Assembly: GCA_021030905.1 (NCBI GenBank)
Contig: JAGFMI010000020.1
Coordinates: 1 to 64,000 of the forward strand
DNA from: Pyrenula massariospora
Lineage: Eukaryota; Ascomycota; Eurotiomycetes; Pyrenulales; Pyrenulaceae
Length of the DNA stretch: 64,000 bases
Direction: 5' to 3'
The notes under the pieces were generated by a model, which was not told the DNA's origin, did not search any database, and was given only the letters and a program-made list of their open reading frames with translations. The position numbers and the translations under genes were made by a program. Positions 10,735 to 21,805 of the stretch are shown here, piece by piece. Each line of letters begins with the position of its first letter. Position 1 is the stretch's first letter.

Positions 10735-13107
10735 ATGGTATCTAACAAGCTACATCGCCGGTCTCAAGAGACCAGCGTCTCACCACCCTCCACAAATGGC
10801 CCTCCTACACCCCCAAGTGTCGAAGAGAAGCCTGCACTAACGGGTAGTGGGGACAATAAACTCGCTGTCCCTCCGCCGTATAGTGAGCCAGATGTCGACG
10901 GTCTCGCTGCCTCAATTCGCAAGCTAGATCTTCGCAAAAGCCCACAGAAGACAACGGTGCCAACTCCTGACGAATGCACTGTCCATCTCAAGCTCTTGAC
11001 TGCTCTCCATCATCTCCGAGAAGAAGTTTCGGAGACCGATGGACTCTTCGGGATCTACGACAGATTAGCGGACGAATTTCCCCGAGAGCAAGAAGCCACA
11101 ATCACGAAGCTAAGGGAAAAGAGATGGGCTGTCTACGTGACTAGAGCCGTCGATCGATTTGCGAAATGGTTTGACACGTGCATCATGGAAGCGCCAGTCG
11201 GCCAGCAGGGGCCCTTGACGATGGATAATGTCTTCGTCAAGAATACGTTGGAGCGGGCTGTGACTTCCGGCCCGACAATGAGATTCGACCGCAACAACAT
11301 GCCGCCGCTAGATGTGCTCATGGTCTGGCATAGCTTTATGCTGAACCCCAGAAGCTTTCTTGAAGACTGCCTCCGTAACATGAAAATGCCTCTTTGGCAT
11401 ACAGGCATGCCATGGGCCGCTGTGGATGCTTGCATCGACAACAATCTCTTCGATTACGATGCTACGGAGGTCGCCAAGCAAGATTTTGAAGGAAAGACTG
11501 GTCTTGACTGGGACCACTTGAAAGACAGCAAAAGCAAAAAGATATTGACATGTCCAGGTTGCAGTAAGACCACACAATGCGTTTACACCGAGGCAGCATT
11601 TGGTTCGTCAGTCAAAGAAGCATTCCAAAGGAGTCGAGGATTCGCCGACAAGGGTTTCTCTGTAACATGCAATGGCTGCAACTTTATCTTAAATCACGGC
11701 GCCCTTCGCCTCCAGAAGCTTCGCCAAGATGTCGAAGCCCTAATGAAAAACGACATTCCAATGCCAGGCACCTATCTTGGCTTCAAAGGCTGCGCTGAAT
11801 CTCCGCCGAAAATGGACAAAATCAAATACGAGCCCTTTTTTCCGAACCGTCTCATCAAGGCCGGCCTCATCAAAGATCTCCGCGAAATTACCCATAAATC
11901 CCGCATTCAAGACTGCGATATCTCAGACGTCAGAGTTGCCGTCCAGCACGCTCTCAGCAACCGCTCCGTCGTCAACCAAGCCAACACCAAGACCTTCTCC
12001 AAAACCCTCCTCCGTGGCGAGCGCATCTCTGTCCGCCGTATGATGTCCCGCTACTGGGAAAATTCCTCCCCTTTTGCCCTCGACCTCGTCGGCGCGGTCC
12101 TCCGCCAGGGCACTTTCATCACCAAAATGTCGCAAATCGACTGGATCCACTCCCCGGCCCTCGAATCCACAATGACCCGCCTGATCGAAAAATACACCAT
12201 CTTCTTCCAGATCATGGCCCAAAACCCGGGCCACACCGCCGTCCCCACCCTCGACGTCGACCTCGCCTGGCACACCCACCAACTCTCCCCCGCCTACTAC
12301 TACGCCTACTCCCTCAAGGCCATGGGCGACGAGTTCATCGACCACGACGACAAGATCGACGAAGACAAGCTCAGCAACGCCTTCGAATGGACCTCCAAGC
12401 GCTTCCAGAAGCTCACCGGCGGCTGCGTCTACTCGGAGTGCACCTGCTGGTACTGCGAGGCCATCCGCGAGTCCCACAACAGCGCCTCACTGATCAAATC
12501 CCCAGAGACCCGCGCCGCCCGCACCCAGGCCCTGCGCCTCCACGACGACCCGAAGGTGAGCGGCGACCCGGAGCGGAACCCGCACATCAGCGCGCACAAC
12601 GCGGTGCGCGCGCAGAGCTTGGCGGGGGACCGCATCCGCGCCAGCCAGCGCGGGAAGCTGATGCACGACTACGCGCGCGCGGTGAAGCGGGCGAAGCGCG
12701 AGGGGAAATCCCCGCCGAACCGCACGGATTACACGTACGCGTATGTGTGGGGGTATCCGATGTTCGTGCCCGTGTACGTGCCGTACGCGGGGGACGAGGG
12801 GGTGTACACGAGCGGCGGCATGTACGCGAGTAATCCGGCCTGTATGAATACGAGTGCGGGGATGGTGGGGAATTGTTGTGCCGGGACGTGTGGTGGGGGG
12901 GTTGCGGCGGGGGCGTGTGCCGGGGCGGCGGGGGGGCCGGGGGCGGGAGGGGCGTGTGGTGGGGGTGGAGGGATGGCGAGTGGTGGGGGGGCTTGTGGTG
13001 GGGGGTCGGGGGGTGGTTGTGGTGGAGGGGGAGGGGGAGGGGGGTGTGGTGGTGGTGGTGGCGGCGGCGGAGGGTGTGGAGGGGGAGGAGGCGGTGGGGG
13101 GTGTTAG
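10735..13107 (+). CDS. DUF1399 / glycine-rich domain (GRDP-like) protein
   Basis: About 790 aa from the ATG at 10735, which sits in a strong CACCATGG context; the frame runs further upstream only from a TTG codon. Two copies of the family's Trp-His pattern are visible: LDVLMVWHSFML near residue 192 and LDVDLAWHTHQL near 507-517. Between them CPGC (about 272) and CNGC (about 312) could form a zinc site. After a basic stretch and a Tyr/Pro-rich segment, the last 90 residues are almost only Gly and Cys with some Ala. DUF1399 proteins are known in plants and fungi; plant members are called GRDP and are linked to stress responses, but no biochemical activity is established. The gene converges on the SDR at 13297. 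The coding strand turns C-rich from about 11940 and then extremely G-rich from about 12600 to the stop. Confidence 0.85.
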   Translation: MVSNKLHRRSQETSVSPPSTNGPPTPPSVEEKPALTGSGDNKLAVPPPYSEPDVDGLAASIRKLDLRKSPQKTTVPTPDECTVHLKLLTALHHLREEVSETDGLFGIYDRLADEFPREQEATITKLREKRWAVYVTRAVDRFAKWFDTCIMEAPVGQQGPLTMDNVFVKNTLERAVTSGPTMRFDRNNMPPLDVLMVWHSFMLNPRSFLEDCLRNMKMPLWHTGMPWAAVDACIDNNLFDYDATEVAKQDFEGKTGLDWDHLKDSKSKKILTCPGCSKTTQCVYTEAAFGSSVKEAFQRSRGFADKGFSVTCNGCNFILNHGALRLQKLRQDVEALMKNDIPMPGTYLGFKGCAESPPKMDKIKYEPFFPNRLIKAGLIKDLREITHKSRIQDCDISDVRVAVQHALSNRSVVNQANTKTFSKTLLRGERISVRRMMSRYWENSSPFALDLVGAVLRQGTFITKMSQIDWIHSPALESTMTRLIEKYTIFFQIMAQNPGHTAVPTLDVDLAWHTHQLSPAYYYAYSLKAMGDEFIDHDDKIDEDKLSNAFEWTSKRFQKLTGGCVYSECTCWYCEAIRESHNSASLIKSPETRAARTQALRLHDDPKVSGDPERNPHISAHNAVRAQSLAGDRIRASQRGKLMHDYARAVKRAKREGKSPPNRTDYTYAYVWGYPMFVPVYVPYAGDEGVYTSGGMYASNPACMNTSAGMVGNCCAGTCGGGVAAGACAGAAGGPGAGGACGGGGGMASGGGACGGGSGGGCGGGGGGGGCGGGGGGGGGCGGGGGGGGC

Positions 13108-13296
13108 ATGGATGGATTGTTGGCGGACACTTTGATATCTCTGGGTGAGCTTTTCGGCGAAATCGGTTGGAGGAAGATACCCGGGGTGATTCATAGGATA
13201 TTTTTTTACTTGACGAATGTTATGCCACGCACGTACGCAATCAGATCAATTCTAAATTTCGACACTTTATTGACTACGTTGCCTTGAAATCTACCC

Positions 13297-14298
13297 CTAA
13301 ACCCCCACCAGCTCCTTGCTCACCTCCCACAACCTCCCCTCCCCCTCCTCATCATACGCCCACGGCGCATACCCGACATCCAACTGCCCCGCCGGCATTT
13401 TTGCTACTGGCGGACTCACCTGGCAATCCTCCAAATACCTCCCCCCCTTCCCCTCCCACACCCTGTCCACCGCTGCCCACACCGTAGTCGCCGCGCCCTG
13501 CGCCGGGCTCTTCATGTACCGCCTCACCTCGTCCTGGGCTTTATACGCGGTGATGGCAGCCTCGCCAAAGTGGATCTGCAGGCCCGTCCAGATGCCGCCG
13601 GGGTGCAGTGAAAGCGCGTGGATGGGGTGCGTAGGGTGCGCGCCGTAGAGGCGCTCGATCTGGTTCGCCATCCAGATATTGGCCGTCTTGCTCTGGCCGT
13701 AGGCGACGGCGGGGTCGTACTCGCCGGCGAGGGTGAGGTTGGAGAAATGCACCGGGCTGGCGCGGTGGGCGGTGGAGCTGAGGGCGACGACGCGGGAGGC
13801 GGAGTGCGGGGAGCTGGCGGCGGCGAGGGCGGGCTGGAGGAGGGCGAAGAGGAGGAAGTGGGCGAGGTGGTTGGTGCCGAATTGGGATTCGTGGCCGTCG
13901 AGCGTGCGGGATTCCGGGGTGGCCATGATGCCGGCGTTGGTGATGAGGATGTTGAGGGTGGGGGATTTGGAGAGGAAGGTCTGGGCGGCGGCGCGGACGG
14001 AGGAGAGGGAGTTGAGGTCCATCTGCAGGAGGGAGACGCGGCCGTCTGGGGTGAGGATGTCGGCGAGCGCGGACTGGCCTTTGGCGAGGTCGCGGACGGT
14101 GCAGAAGACTTTTGCGCCCGTGGCGGCCATAGCGCGGGCGGTTTCGATTCCAATGCCAGAAGATGTTCCGGTGATGAGGACGACTTTGTCGGTGAGTTTG
14201 CCGACGAGGTCGTTGTCCTCGATGATTTGCATGGCGGTGGGTCGTTTGTCGTCCGGCCCGTTGGCGTTCTCGTGAGCGGCGGCGTATTTAGTCGTCAT
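13297..14298 (-). CDS. Short-chain dehydrogenase/reductase (retinol dehydrogenase/WWOX-like)
   Basis: Single exon, 333 aa. The Rossmann NAD(P)-binding motif TGTSSGIG is at residues 43-50. The NAG motif follows in ILITNAGIM, and the catalytic YGQSK (Tyr-x3-Lys) lies in the second half. This is the classical SDR layout, extended by a 35-residue N-terminal segment, and the closest subgroup by eye is the large fungal group annotated as retinol dehydrogenase or WW-domain oxidoreductase-like. The substrate is unknown. It converges on the DUF1399 gene with only about 190 bases between stops. Its coding strand is C-rich in the middle and G-rich at the 3' end. Confidence 0.88.
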   Translation of the reverse strand: MTTKYAAAHENANGPDDKRPTAMQIIEDNDLVGKLTDKVVLITGTSSGIGIETARAMAATGAKVFCTVRDLAKGQSALADILTPDGRVSLLQMDLNSLSSVRAAAQTFLSKSPTLNILITNAGIMATPESRTLDGHESQFGTNHLAHFLLFALLQPALAAASSPHSASRVVALSSTAHRASPVHFSNLTLAGEYDPAVAYGQSKTANIWMANQIERLYGAHPTHPIHALSLHPGGIWTGLQIHFGEAAITAYKAQDEVRRYMKSPAQGAATTVWAAVDRVWEGKGGRYLEDCQVSPPVAKMPAGQLDVGYAPWAYDEEGEGRLWEVSKELVGV

Positions 14299-16905
14299 GG
14301 CTGGTATGTGAGATGATCTTCTGCTGAAAGAACTTTAAGAAATAAAATTGATGGTCACTGAAACTTTTGAGATTGCAATGCTTTGAGTACAAAATAGAAG
14401 GGAGCTTAGCTACGAGATAAAGAGATCAAAAAGACATCTCGCGGCCTGATTGACGCTTTTATATTGTGAGGCGCACTTACTGTCATTCTGCAAGGGCGCG
14501 GTGACATGGTATAGGTATTGCATTCTTCCCTTGAGGGTAAGCTACGTTCGCTCGACAGCGGCGGATTAAGCCAATTATTTTGGCGGCCGGTCGAAGGCGG
14601 ATAGAAGTCGTTGAATGTTGAAGACATGCTAATCGATGACGGTGATAGGCGGGTCTGGTCAGCATGGGGGAATTTTTGGAAAGCTTAGTAAGTTTCACGT
14701 CGCTGTGGTGGCCACCATGAAAGACGCTCGAGTCCGACCGAGCGGGTTGACGAGGAGATCTAGGAAAGCGTCGGCCAATGATGATGGTCTGGGGTTCTAG
14801 ATTTTGGGCTGATCTCAAGCCTTATGCACAGTCGATCTGTTGCGCTGTTAATTCCGCCGAGCTGGACCGCAGACCGAGAATGGCGGAGAAGGGCTAAGCA
14901 GAGAAGGGGAATGGGTGCTCTTTGTCTTTCTTCGACTAAATATTCCTTAGGACATTTTTGGACCTTCGAATGTCGACGCGTCCAACTCTTGTTTAATCCG
15001 GACATTGTCAATGCAACGTTAGCTACTAGAGTCCTTGAACGAGTCACTGCCAGCGGCCAGTTGAAGAGAAGAAAAAGCCATACCTTGTCTCACGCACATC
15101 CTTCAAGCGTGCATGCATCCGGCGGCCACCAGTGCATCACAATCATGACCATTTTATCGACACTCTACTTAGGACTATGAACGCAACCGAACCTTTTGTC
15201 AAGTCTTCAGAATTTCGAATTTTGTAGACCCAATTTTCATCGAACGAGCTATCTGCGACTGCATAGCAGGGTTCAGAATGTCAAGCATATTTCACCTTCC
15301 ACCAAGAAGTCAGATCTCCTCATCCGTCTGGTACCAATACTAGATGTTTTCTATCCTTTCTTCCCTTCAACCTTCCTGCTCTGTCGTTGATTCACGAACC
15401 GATCCTCTTAGCGGTGATCTCCCGTCCTGTCTCTGTCATCGCCTCTTTAATTTCCCTTGCTCTTCGACAATGCTTTCAAGCTTAGACATGAAGAAAAGGC
15501 GGCTGAGGAAGTATTCTGAGCGCATGTCAAAGCGGACAGACTTGTGTTTTTAGAGTCCTAGTAGGTGTCGGCTCGGGGTAGACAGGGTTGGAAGGTGGTA
15601 TTATGAGAGAAAGGTATGGCTAACGTTGATGGCGGTGATGTGGTCGAGGAGAATTTCTGTGTAGAACTAATTCATCCCGGCTGCGTATGAGGTTGATCCG
15701 ATGACACAAAATCGGCGAAGTCGTTTCGCAAGGGATGTTCTCCAAGTAGGCGGATAGTAGGTGAGGTGACATCCTTGAAGCAACATTTCTGCTCGCAGCG
15801 AGCATACGTCGCAAAAGCAGCTGATAGCCTCGCACATGGAGCTGTATAGTAGTATTGAGTTCTAGCCGCTGCTTATTTCTGCTCACCTATTGTGGGAGAC
15901 ACAACACTGAAAGTCTGGCGACAGAGGAAATTCTTCTCGTCGAATGTGCAAATGCTCTAATAATTACGGAATTATCTGGCGGCTTCATCATCAGCTCTGG
16001 TTTTCTACCGAGAAAGGTGGTGGAGGTAGCTGTGTGCGGATAGAGCCGTTGAGTGCTTGATTACAAAGTCCGGTCATGTCAGCTTCAATGTAGATGTCAA
16101 TTTTGGATGCTCATCAAGTCGTAACTATGCGAATAATTCAACCAAAGTCTGGAGCCCCAAGCAGGCAAGCCGAAGTCGACCGATACTGAAAAGGTCCTTA
16201 CGGGCACAAATCTAGTTAGTTTAGCGCCGTTCATCACCTTTTCTCGCCAGTCATCTTCAGTTCCTCCGTTCGCCTGCAGACTGTTCGTCCTACATGACAT
16301 GCACCTTCATCAAACGCTGCTGCTACTTTTCTGTATGAATCAGGTCTGCTCCTGGTCTTTTTTTCTGGGTGTTCCTTGCCGCATGCTTGAATGTTCGGGC
16401 CGTCATGGGGATTTTAATGCTTACGTGGGGCGTTACCGAGGGCTTGAGTCAAGAACGGATCACCTAACGTGGCGTCTGTTTTTTAGGCCGCATCCTTCGT
16501 TCCTCAGCCCGCTCGGCTTCGCATCGTTATGATCTTTCGGTGCTGTGCGATTAAATGTTGACTGCTCTCACTTCCTGATGTTTGCCTCTGCTCCTTAGCT
16601 GGCTACTTCGATCATGCAAGATTGCGCGCGAAAACTTACTGAGTGCTCATTGTCGTTGATGTCTCTCTCGTACTTCGCCCTAAAGGCTTTCCAATGTCCT
16701 CAACGCCGATTCTGTGGATCTCAAGACGGTTGGCGCAAGTTGTGTACTTTACTGGGGCCGTAGAACCTGATAAGCGCGGCGCTTCTGGCACTTATCCTAA
16801 GGGCTGCTCTATTTAAATGTTTCTTGTCACTCGTGTCCACACTTCATCTTTCACAGCTCTTTTCAAAACGCGAGAGCTTCGCGACACTTTTTTCCTACGA
16901 TTAGA
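14299..16905. other. Intergenic stretch, no gene seen
   Basis: About 2.6 kb between an SDR and a P450. Many frames of 60-120 aa exist on both strands but none carries a motif or connects to another through splice signals. No repeat family was recognised. Confidence 0.45.
16810..16818 (+). promoter_or_regulatory. TATA-like element of the P450 gene
   Basis: A TATTTAAAT-type element lies about 90 bases before the ATG at 16906. This is a plausible core promoter, judged only by position and sequence. Confidence 0.3.
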
Positions 16906-18959
16906 ATGGAGGCCATTCGCCTCCAGAGTGATTCAAACGGCCTCTGGTTGTATGCATTTATCCTGATTTCTGCCTTCACGGTGGTGTATTTCTACAAAGA
17001 GCTCAAACGAGTTCGTTCCGAATTTCCGAAAGCGATTGAACTGCATCGGAGTTTCTTATTTGGTCACATTGTATGAACTGCTTGGTCTTAACAAAAGCCC
17101 CCAAGCATTTCACTAAACTAATGCCAGATCTCCTGTGGTCGTCTGATAGCGACGGATCGTCATCCAGGTAAGGAACCGACAGTACATACGACCGCCGTTT
17201 CTAGCCAACACCTACGCTCCAGATTATGGCTTCCAGAAGATATGGGAGAAATTGGACCGACCAGCGTTATTCTACAGTGATTTCAGGCCTTTGGCTGCGT
17301 GCTCCATTTTTATTTGCGCCGATCCAACGATAGCCGAACAGCTCACTAAGTCGTCGCCGACCTTCAGGCAGTCTCTCCCAAAGGGTGGCATGTCTAAAAA
17401 CCAGCTAAAGCCTATACTCGGTCATCAAAATATTCTCACTAAAGAAGTATGCTTGATTACAGACCTGCTGGGATATAGGCTCATATGAGTACAGGGTGAC
17501 GAGTGGAGAGATTTGAGGAAGATTTATTCGCCAGGTAATTTCGCAGCTCTTTTGCGTATTCCAGAACTTACAGCTGGCAGGCTTTCAGCCGAAACACATC
17601 GATTCTCTCATTCCTTTGGTGTACGAACATATGGAGACATTCCTATCGCGTATCCTTCGTGCAGCACATGCAAAGGACACTATTCGGCTCATGGACTTTG
17701 CGAAGGATGTTTCGGTCGACGTTATAGCACATGCAGTGCTCGGCGAGGATCTTCACGTCCAGACTTCGAAAGATGGCGAAGGAGAGAAGGGCTCCTACGG
17801 GCTCATTTCGTTGCTACATGTGTTGGCGGACATGTACCCCAAAGGCGTCACCGGAAAGATTCAGTACATACGCAAACTTTATTCGTTCTACTATGCCAAG
17901 TAAGTTGAATCAAGCTAAACGTCCATAATATATGCTCGAGATGAGGCTCAGTGATAATATTGCGTACGAAACCCATTCCGGTTTGTGTCACGTCGAGGTC
18001 CAGCAGCGATTTCTTTCACCGAGCCTCGAAAACTAACATGTCATCGTCCGGCTTTGTATTCACTGAATCCCTAACGCTGCGACAGAATCTTCGACCACCG
18101 GATCAAGAAGATCATCCAATCCAAACTCGACCCCGACGCCAAGCCACCCGCAACAACCATCCCAAGCATCCTCTCCCTCGCCACCCTCCCGAAACCCCTA
18201 ACCCCAACAACCCTCCAATCCGTCTCCCACCAAACCCGCACCTTCATGTTCGGCGGCGAAGACACCACCTCCGCCATGCTCCAATGGCTCTTCTACGAAC
18301 TCCTCCACCAACCCACCGTCCTCGCCAAAATGCGCGCCGAACACCTCTCCATCCTCGGCCCCTCCGCCAAATCCTCCATCCTCTCCCCCGACGGCAAAGT
18401 CCTCCTCTCCAAGCTTGCCTACACCACCGCCATCATCAAAGAGGTCCTGCGCCTCCACCCCCCGGCCGCCACCGAGCGCGCGATCCCGCCGGGCTCGAAC
18501 CTCAGTGTTACGTTCCCCGATCCGAAGACGGGGAAGGCGAGAACGCAGTGCCTGGACGGCGGGTTTGTGTACATCAACCACTGGCTGATTGGCCGCAATC
18601 CAAAAATCTGGGGCGACGACGCGGCGGTGTTCCGACCGGAGCGCTTCCTCGACGAGGCGTACATGGCGGGGGTGCCGGTGGGGGCGTGGCGGCCGTTTGA
18701 GAGGGGGCCGCGGGCGTGCATTGGGAAGGATCTGGCCATGTTGGAGGGGAGGGTTGCGCTGGTGTTGCTGGGGGAGAGGGTGGGGGAGGGGTTAAGGTGG
18801 GAGAAGGTGGGGTATCGGGGGGTGGGGGTGGATGGGATGGAGGAGCTGTTTGATGTTAGTTTGTTGACGCATCAGCCGGTTGATGGGATGAGGGTGAGGT
18901 TTTGGATGGGGGAGGGGGAGGGGGAGGAGGATTACCAGGGGAATGGGAAGTTGTCGTGA
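16906..18959 (+). CDS. Cytochrome P450 monooxygenase, six exons
   Basis: Exons rebuilt by eye: 16906-17070, 17128-17167, 17223-17446, 17495-17534, 17581-17899 and 18086-18959. The five introns are 57, 55, 48, 46 and 186 nt. The product is about 553 aa and the frame holds throughout. An N-terminal membrane anchor (about residues 12-31) suggests the ER membrane. The C-helix region reads GDEWRDLRK, the I-helix is GGEDTTSA, the K-helix ExxR motif is KEVLRLHPP, and the haem loop is FERGPRACIG with Cys at about 474. The layout resembles the CYP52/CYP59-type group, whose members oxidise fatty acids or polyketides; the substrate is not deducible. Exons 1-5 have balanced composition. Exon 6 is C-rich and then G-rich at its end. 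Confidence 0.88.
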
Positions 18960-19901
18960 GATACGGTAAAGGCGTCAGTGACCCGCGCTTGTGTTTACCT
19001 TTGTGAGCGGCGGGAGCTCCCCGCTCTGTCTTTGAAACTGATGTTTTCTTGTATCCCCCGTATGGGAGATGTTCAGGTCGGGGCAACCCTTTTTCTGTGA
19101 GCAGCTTTTAGCGCAGCACATCTACATTAACCTCTCGCCGTTATAAGATCTTCGCCTACCCCCTCCATCCTTATTAATTATTTGGGCCCAAAATTTTCCT
19201 TCCACATCTTGTTTGGTCTTGGGAAAATTTGTTACCCCTAACCATAGTATCAATTTTCTCAGTCGCATGTCCTATGCGATATGGACAAGTGAGCAAATCC
19301 ATGTATCACGCCGGGGAAATGAGAAAAGATCTCATTTTGGTGCGGACTTAGACTGAGGAATTGTTAGTTTGAGTTTACTGGAGAAGAGGAGCTTCAAGCG
19401 GTGTGAATCAACTTGCTCTACCACGCAGATCCTCGGGTGGGATATTTTCAGTCACCGCGGGAGCGTAGAGAGCTCAATCGCACGAGATAGAGCCCTCTTG
19501 GAAATTTTCAGAGGTTAGTTACTTGCCTCTAACCTTGCTAGAGTGCCGTAGACTTAGGACTACAATACAATTAACATGTGGAATAGAGGTGAGTCTTTGT
19601 AAAACTACGACATGGCGTAACAAAATCTAAAAATTGCCTTTAGACGTTAACAATCTTTTTCTTCTTGTTATCAATATTTCAAGCTTTGTTATTTTGTTTT
19701 AGGCTTTGTTACCATATTCCAAGCTTTATTGCTATGTTTTACGCTTTGTTGCCATTCAAGCCTTTCAAAGTTTAATTCTTGAAAGTGGCGCACATTAACT
19801 AAGGTTGCTAAAATTACGTACTACGAACTTTAGTCATCAGACGCTCCCTTTTACCACATACACGTTGTTTACGATACATTATACTTGTCGACGACTATCC
19901 C
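18960..19901. other. AT-rich intergenic stretch with a short minisatellite
   Basis: No gene is seen. Composition drops sharply to AT-rich after the G-rich P450 end. A 20-nt tandem repeat (listed separately) lies about 140 bases before the next start codon. Confidence 0.5.
19661..19760 (+). repeat. Tandem repeat, five degenerate 20-nt units
   Basis: Units start at 19661, 19681, 19701, 19721 and 19741. Each carries a core like GCTTTGTTACCAT followed by TTCC or TTTT. The preceding 20 bases may be a sixth, more decayed unit. The unit length is constant, so simple replication slippage or unequal exchange is likely. Confidence 0.75.
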
Positions 19902-20933
19902 ATGGCATCTTCCAATCTAGAGATCACGAAGGTCCCATTTTCATCTGTTCTCCACGCAATATCCCTCACTGAACGCGACAGCTCTTCTTCACGCGCCGTC
20001 GGATTCAACTCCTGTACCCATTCCAAAGAGGATATCGAGGAAGTAGTTCCAGAATTCGAGCATACGAGCCCGCCTCGGAAGATCTACAACTACGGTAATT
20101 ATCTTGATGTGATTACAAAATCCCAGGACATCCACGAAGGCGAATATCGACTAATTCCCATTCCAACTACGATTGTTGCCGATCTCCAACAGGCACATGC
20201 AGCATGGACATCGCGGAAGGTTGTGCGAGATGATCTTGTTGAAGACATTGAGGCCACATGGCTGGCGTCTTCGTCCGGAGCACTGCTCAAGCAAAGTTTT
20301 AACGAGCGGCCAGTTTCAAATTGCGATTGGCGTGGATATTTCCTTCGACTTAACGAATCGTCACCGAAGGATTCTCCAGTTGTGGTTGGAGCAGTCAGGA
20401 ATCTCAGAGACATTATCAAAAAGCTTCTGAGCAGCTTTAGGGCAATGAGCGCGCTTCAGTTCGCGGGTGAAGAAGGTGAAACATGTGTACTGATACCTTG
20501 GAATCCAGAGATGGATGCAGGCAGGGAATTTAGGTGCTTCGTGCCTCCGCCTCGGCGTCCTGAGGAAGATCTTAGGGTGGTGGCGATTAGCCAGTACCGC
20601 TGGCACCAGCAATTTCAAATGCCATTGGGCATGGGTGACACCGAGATAAAGACGATGTTGGAGGACGTGGAAGAAGGTGCGAGGAAGATGCTGAAGGACA
20701 TTTTAGTGAGTTCGGACAAGCAGGGATTTCTCGCAGACTTGAGAAAGCATGGATTGACGTTTGATGTTGCTTTCATGCTATCTAGACTGAGTCGGCGAAC
20801 CGAAGTCCAGCTGATCGAGGTTAATCCATTTGGCGCAATGAGCGGTTGTGGAGCTTGTCTGTACCATTGGATCAAGGACGGGAGAAGGTTGTACGGCATG
20901 AAAGACGGCTGCGAATTAAGAATTTCGTGCTAA
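19902..20933 (+). CDS. Divergent CDC123/D123-family protein
   Basis: Single exon, 343 aa. The order of blocks matches the D123 family: a LNESSPKD block (family form LNWSSPKD), then REFRCFV, then ISQYRW (family form ISQ-R), then an acidic end motif EVNPFGAMSGCG (family form D-NPWG). Cdc123 is an ATP-grasp-fold assembly factor for eIF2, binding ATP-Mg through the conserved Asp/Glu and Asn near the end. Here several canonical positions differ, and the terminal segment is Cys/Gly-containing. This is therefore more likely a divergent paralogue than the essential Cdc123 itself. It sits alone in an AT-rich setting. Confidence 0.7.
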   Translation: MASSNLEITKVPFSSVLHAISLTERDSSSSRAVGFNSCTHSKEDIEEVVPEFEHTSPPRKIYNYGNYLDVITKSQDIHEGEYRLIPIPTTIVADLQQAHAAWTSRKVVRDDLVEDIEATWLASSSGALLKQSFNERPVSNCDWRGYFLRLNESSPKDSPVVVGAVRNLRDIIKKLLSSFRAMSALQFAGEEGETCVLIPWNPEMDAGREFRCFVPPPRRPEEDLRVVAISQYRWHQQFQMPLGMGDTEIKTMLEDVEEGARKMLKDILVSSDKQGFLADLRKHGLTFDVAFMLSRLSRRTEVQLIEVNPFGAMSGCGACLYHWIKDGRRLYGMKDGCELRISC

Positions 20934-21134
20934 AAGTGCGTCAATAACGGCCGGGAATCGCAAGACAGTGACCTCGTACTCTACGTATAATAACAGACTC
21001 CAATAGAGAGGTCTAGTTCTCTGAGCTTCTAAGATGCATCGAATAGGGTTGGGAATGAGAAAAGGAATAGAAAAACAGTAGGCATCTCTGACCGGTAGTA
21101 ATGCTTATTAGAACGGGAAATAGAGACTATAACA

Positions 21135-21805
21135 TCAATACATGTCATAATTGCACAAGATTGAAATCAACTTTCCCGTAGATAGATCGCCAATGGCAAG
21201 AAGCGCACGTGCTATCATGTCTGAACTTGCTGCACCACGTCTCAAAAAAGGTGACTCGACCTTGGGATGAGCAACGTGTAGACGATTGTGTGGATGTAGG
21301 TGCATGAGATGCTCAGCAATCAGCGGAAATTTGCTTTTTGCTAGCACTCCGCTACACTGATAAATTAACGCCTTCCACTGTGTTTCTGATGGCGTACGAT
21401 CGCCTGAGCCGGCTGGCTTGTATGCGTCCACAAGGTCGGAGAAGGCTTTCGCAGCATGATCCTCAAATAGACATTCAGATGCGGCTGCACAAAGTTCCAC
21501 CAAGATGCCACCTTCTCGTGATGCAGCGAGATTTCGAACCACGCTGTCCACGCCAAATCCAAAGTGTATAACGTTGCTCAAACTCGATTGGCAGGTGAGA
21601 TTTCGATGACTTTTGTGAGCCGAATAGAGCCTTGTGGTCCTAATCTGAACGACCGGCAGATGACCTGGCCTACTAGTATTGTGTATAAGTCGACATTACC
21701 AGCAGAGTAACGCGAGAGAACTGCAATAGCACCGCTTACACCCTTTCCCATAAGATCGCTCCATGACCATGTTCCCGTCTGTTGAAAGGAGCTTGGATGG
21801 ACCAG
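21135..21805 (-). pseudogene. Disrupted or mis-spliced conserved-looking gene, function unknown
   Basis: Two coding-like stretches abut on the minus strand. The first runs 21805-21578 and opens after a good acceptor (CTAACAG, with its last base at 21806); it reads through GKGVSGAIAVLSRYSAG and CRSFRLGPQG. The second runs 21581-21135 in another frame and includes HFGFGVDSVVRNLAASREGG and LIYQCSGVLAKSKFPLIAE. The first ends in a stop exactly where the second frame takes over, and I find no intron that joins them. Either a one-base indel broke the gene or a splice junction escaped me. An upstream open stretch at 21834-22034 may be an earlier exon. No domain was recognised, but amino-acid composition and conserved-looking Gly/Arg blocks argue for a real ancestral protein. 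Confidence 0.4.

Noticed and set aside
11923-14316. Long antisense frames (11923-12477 -, 12487-13194 -, 13618-14316 +) over the DUF1399 and SDR genes
   Set aside because: They have low-complexity composition and arise from strong C or G bias at third codon positions of the real genes; no motif.
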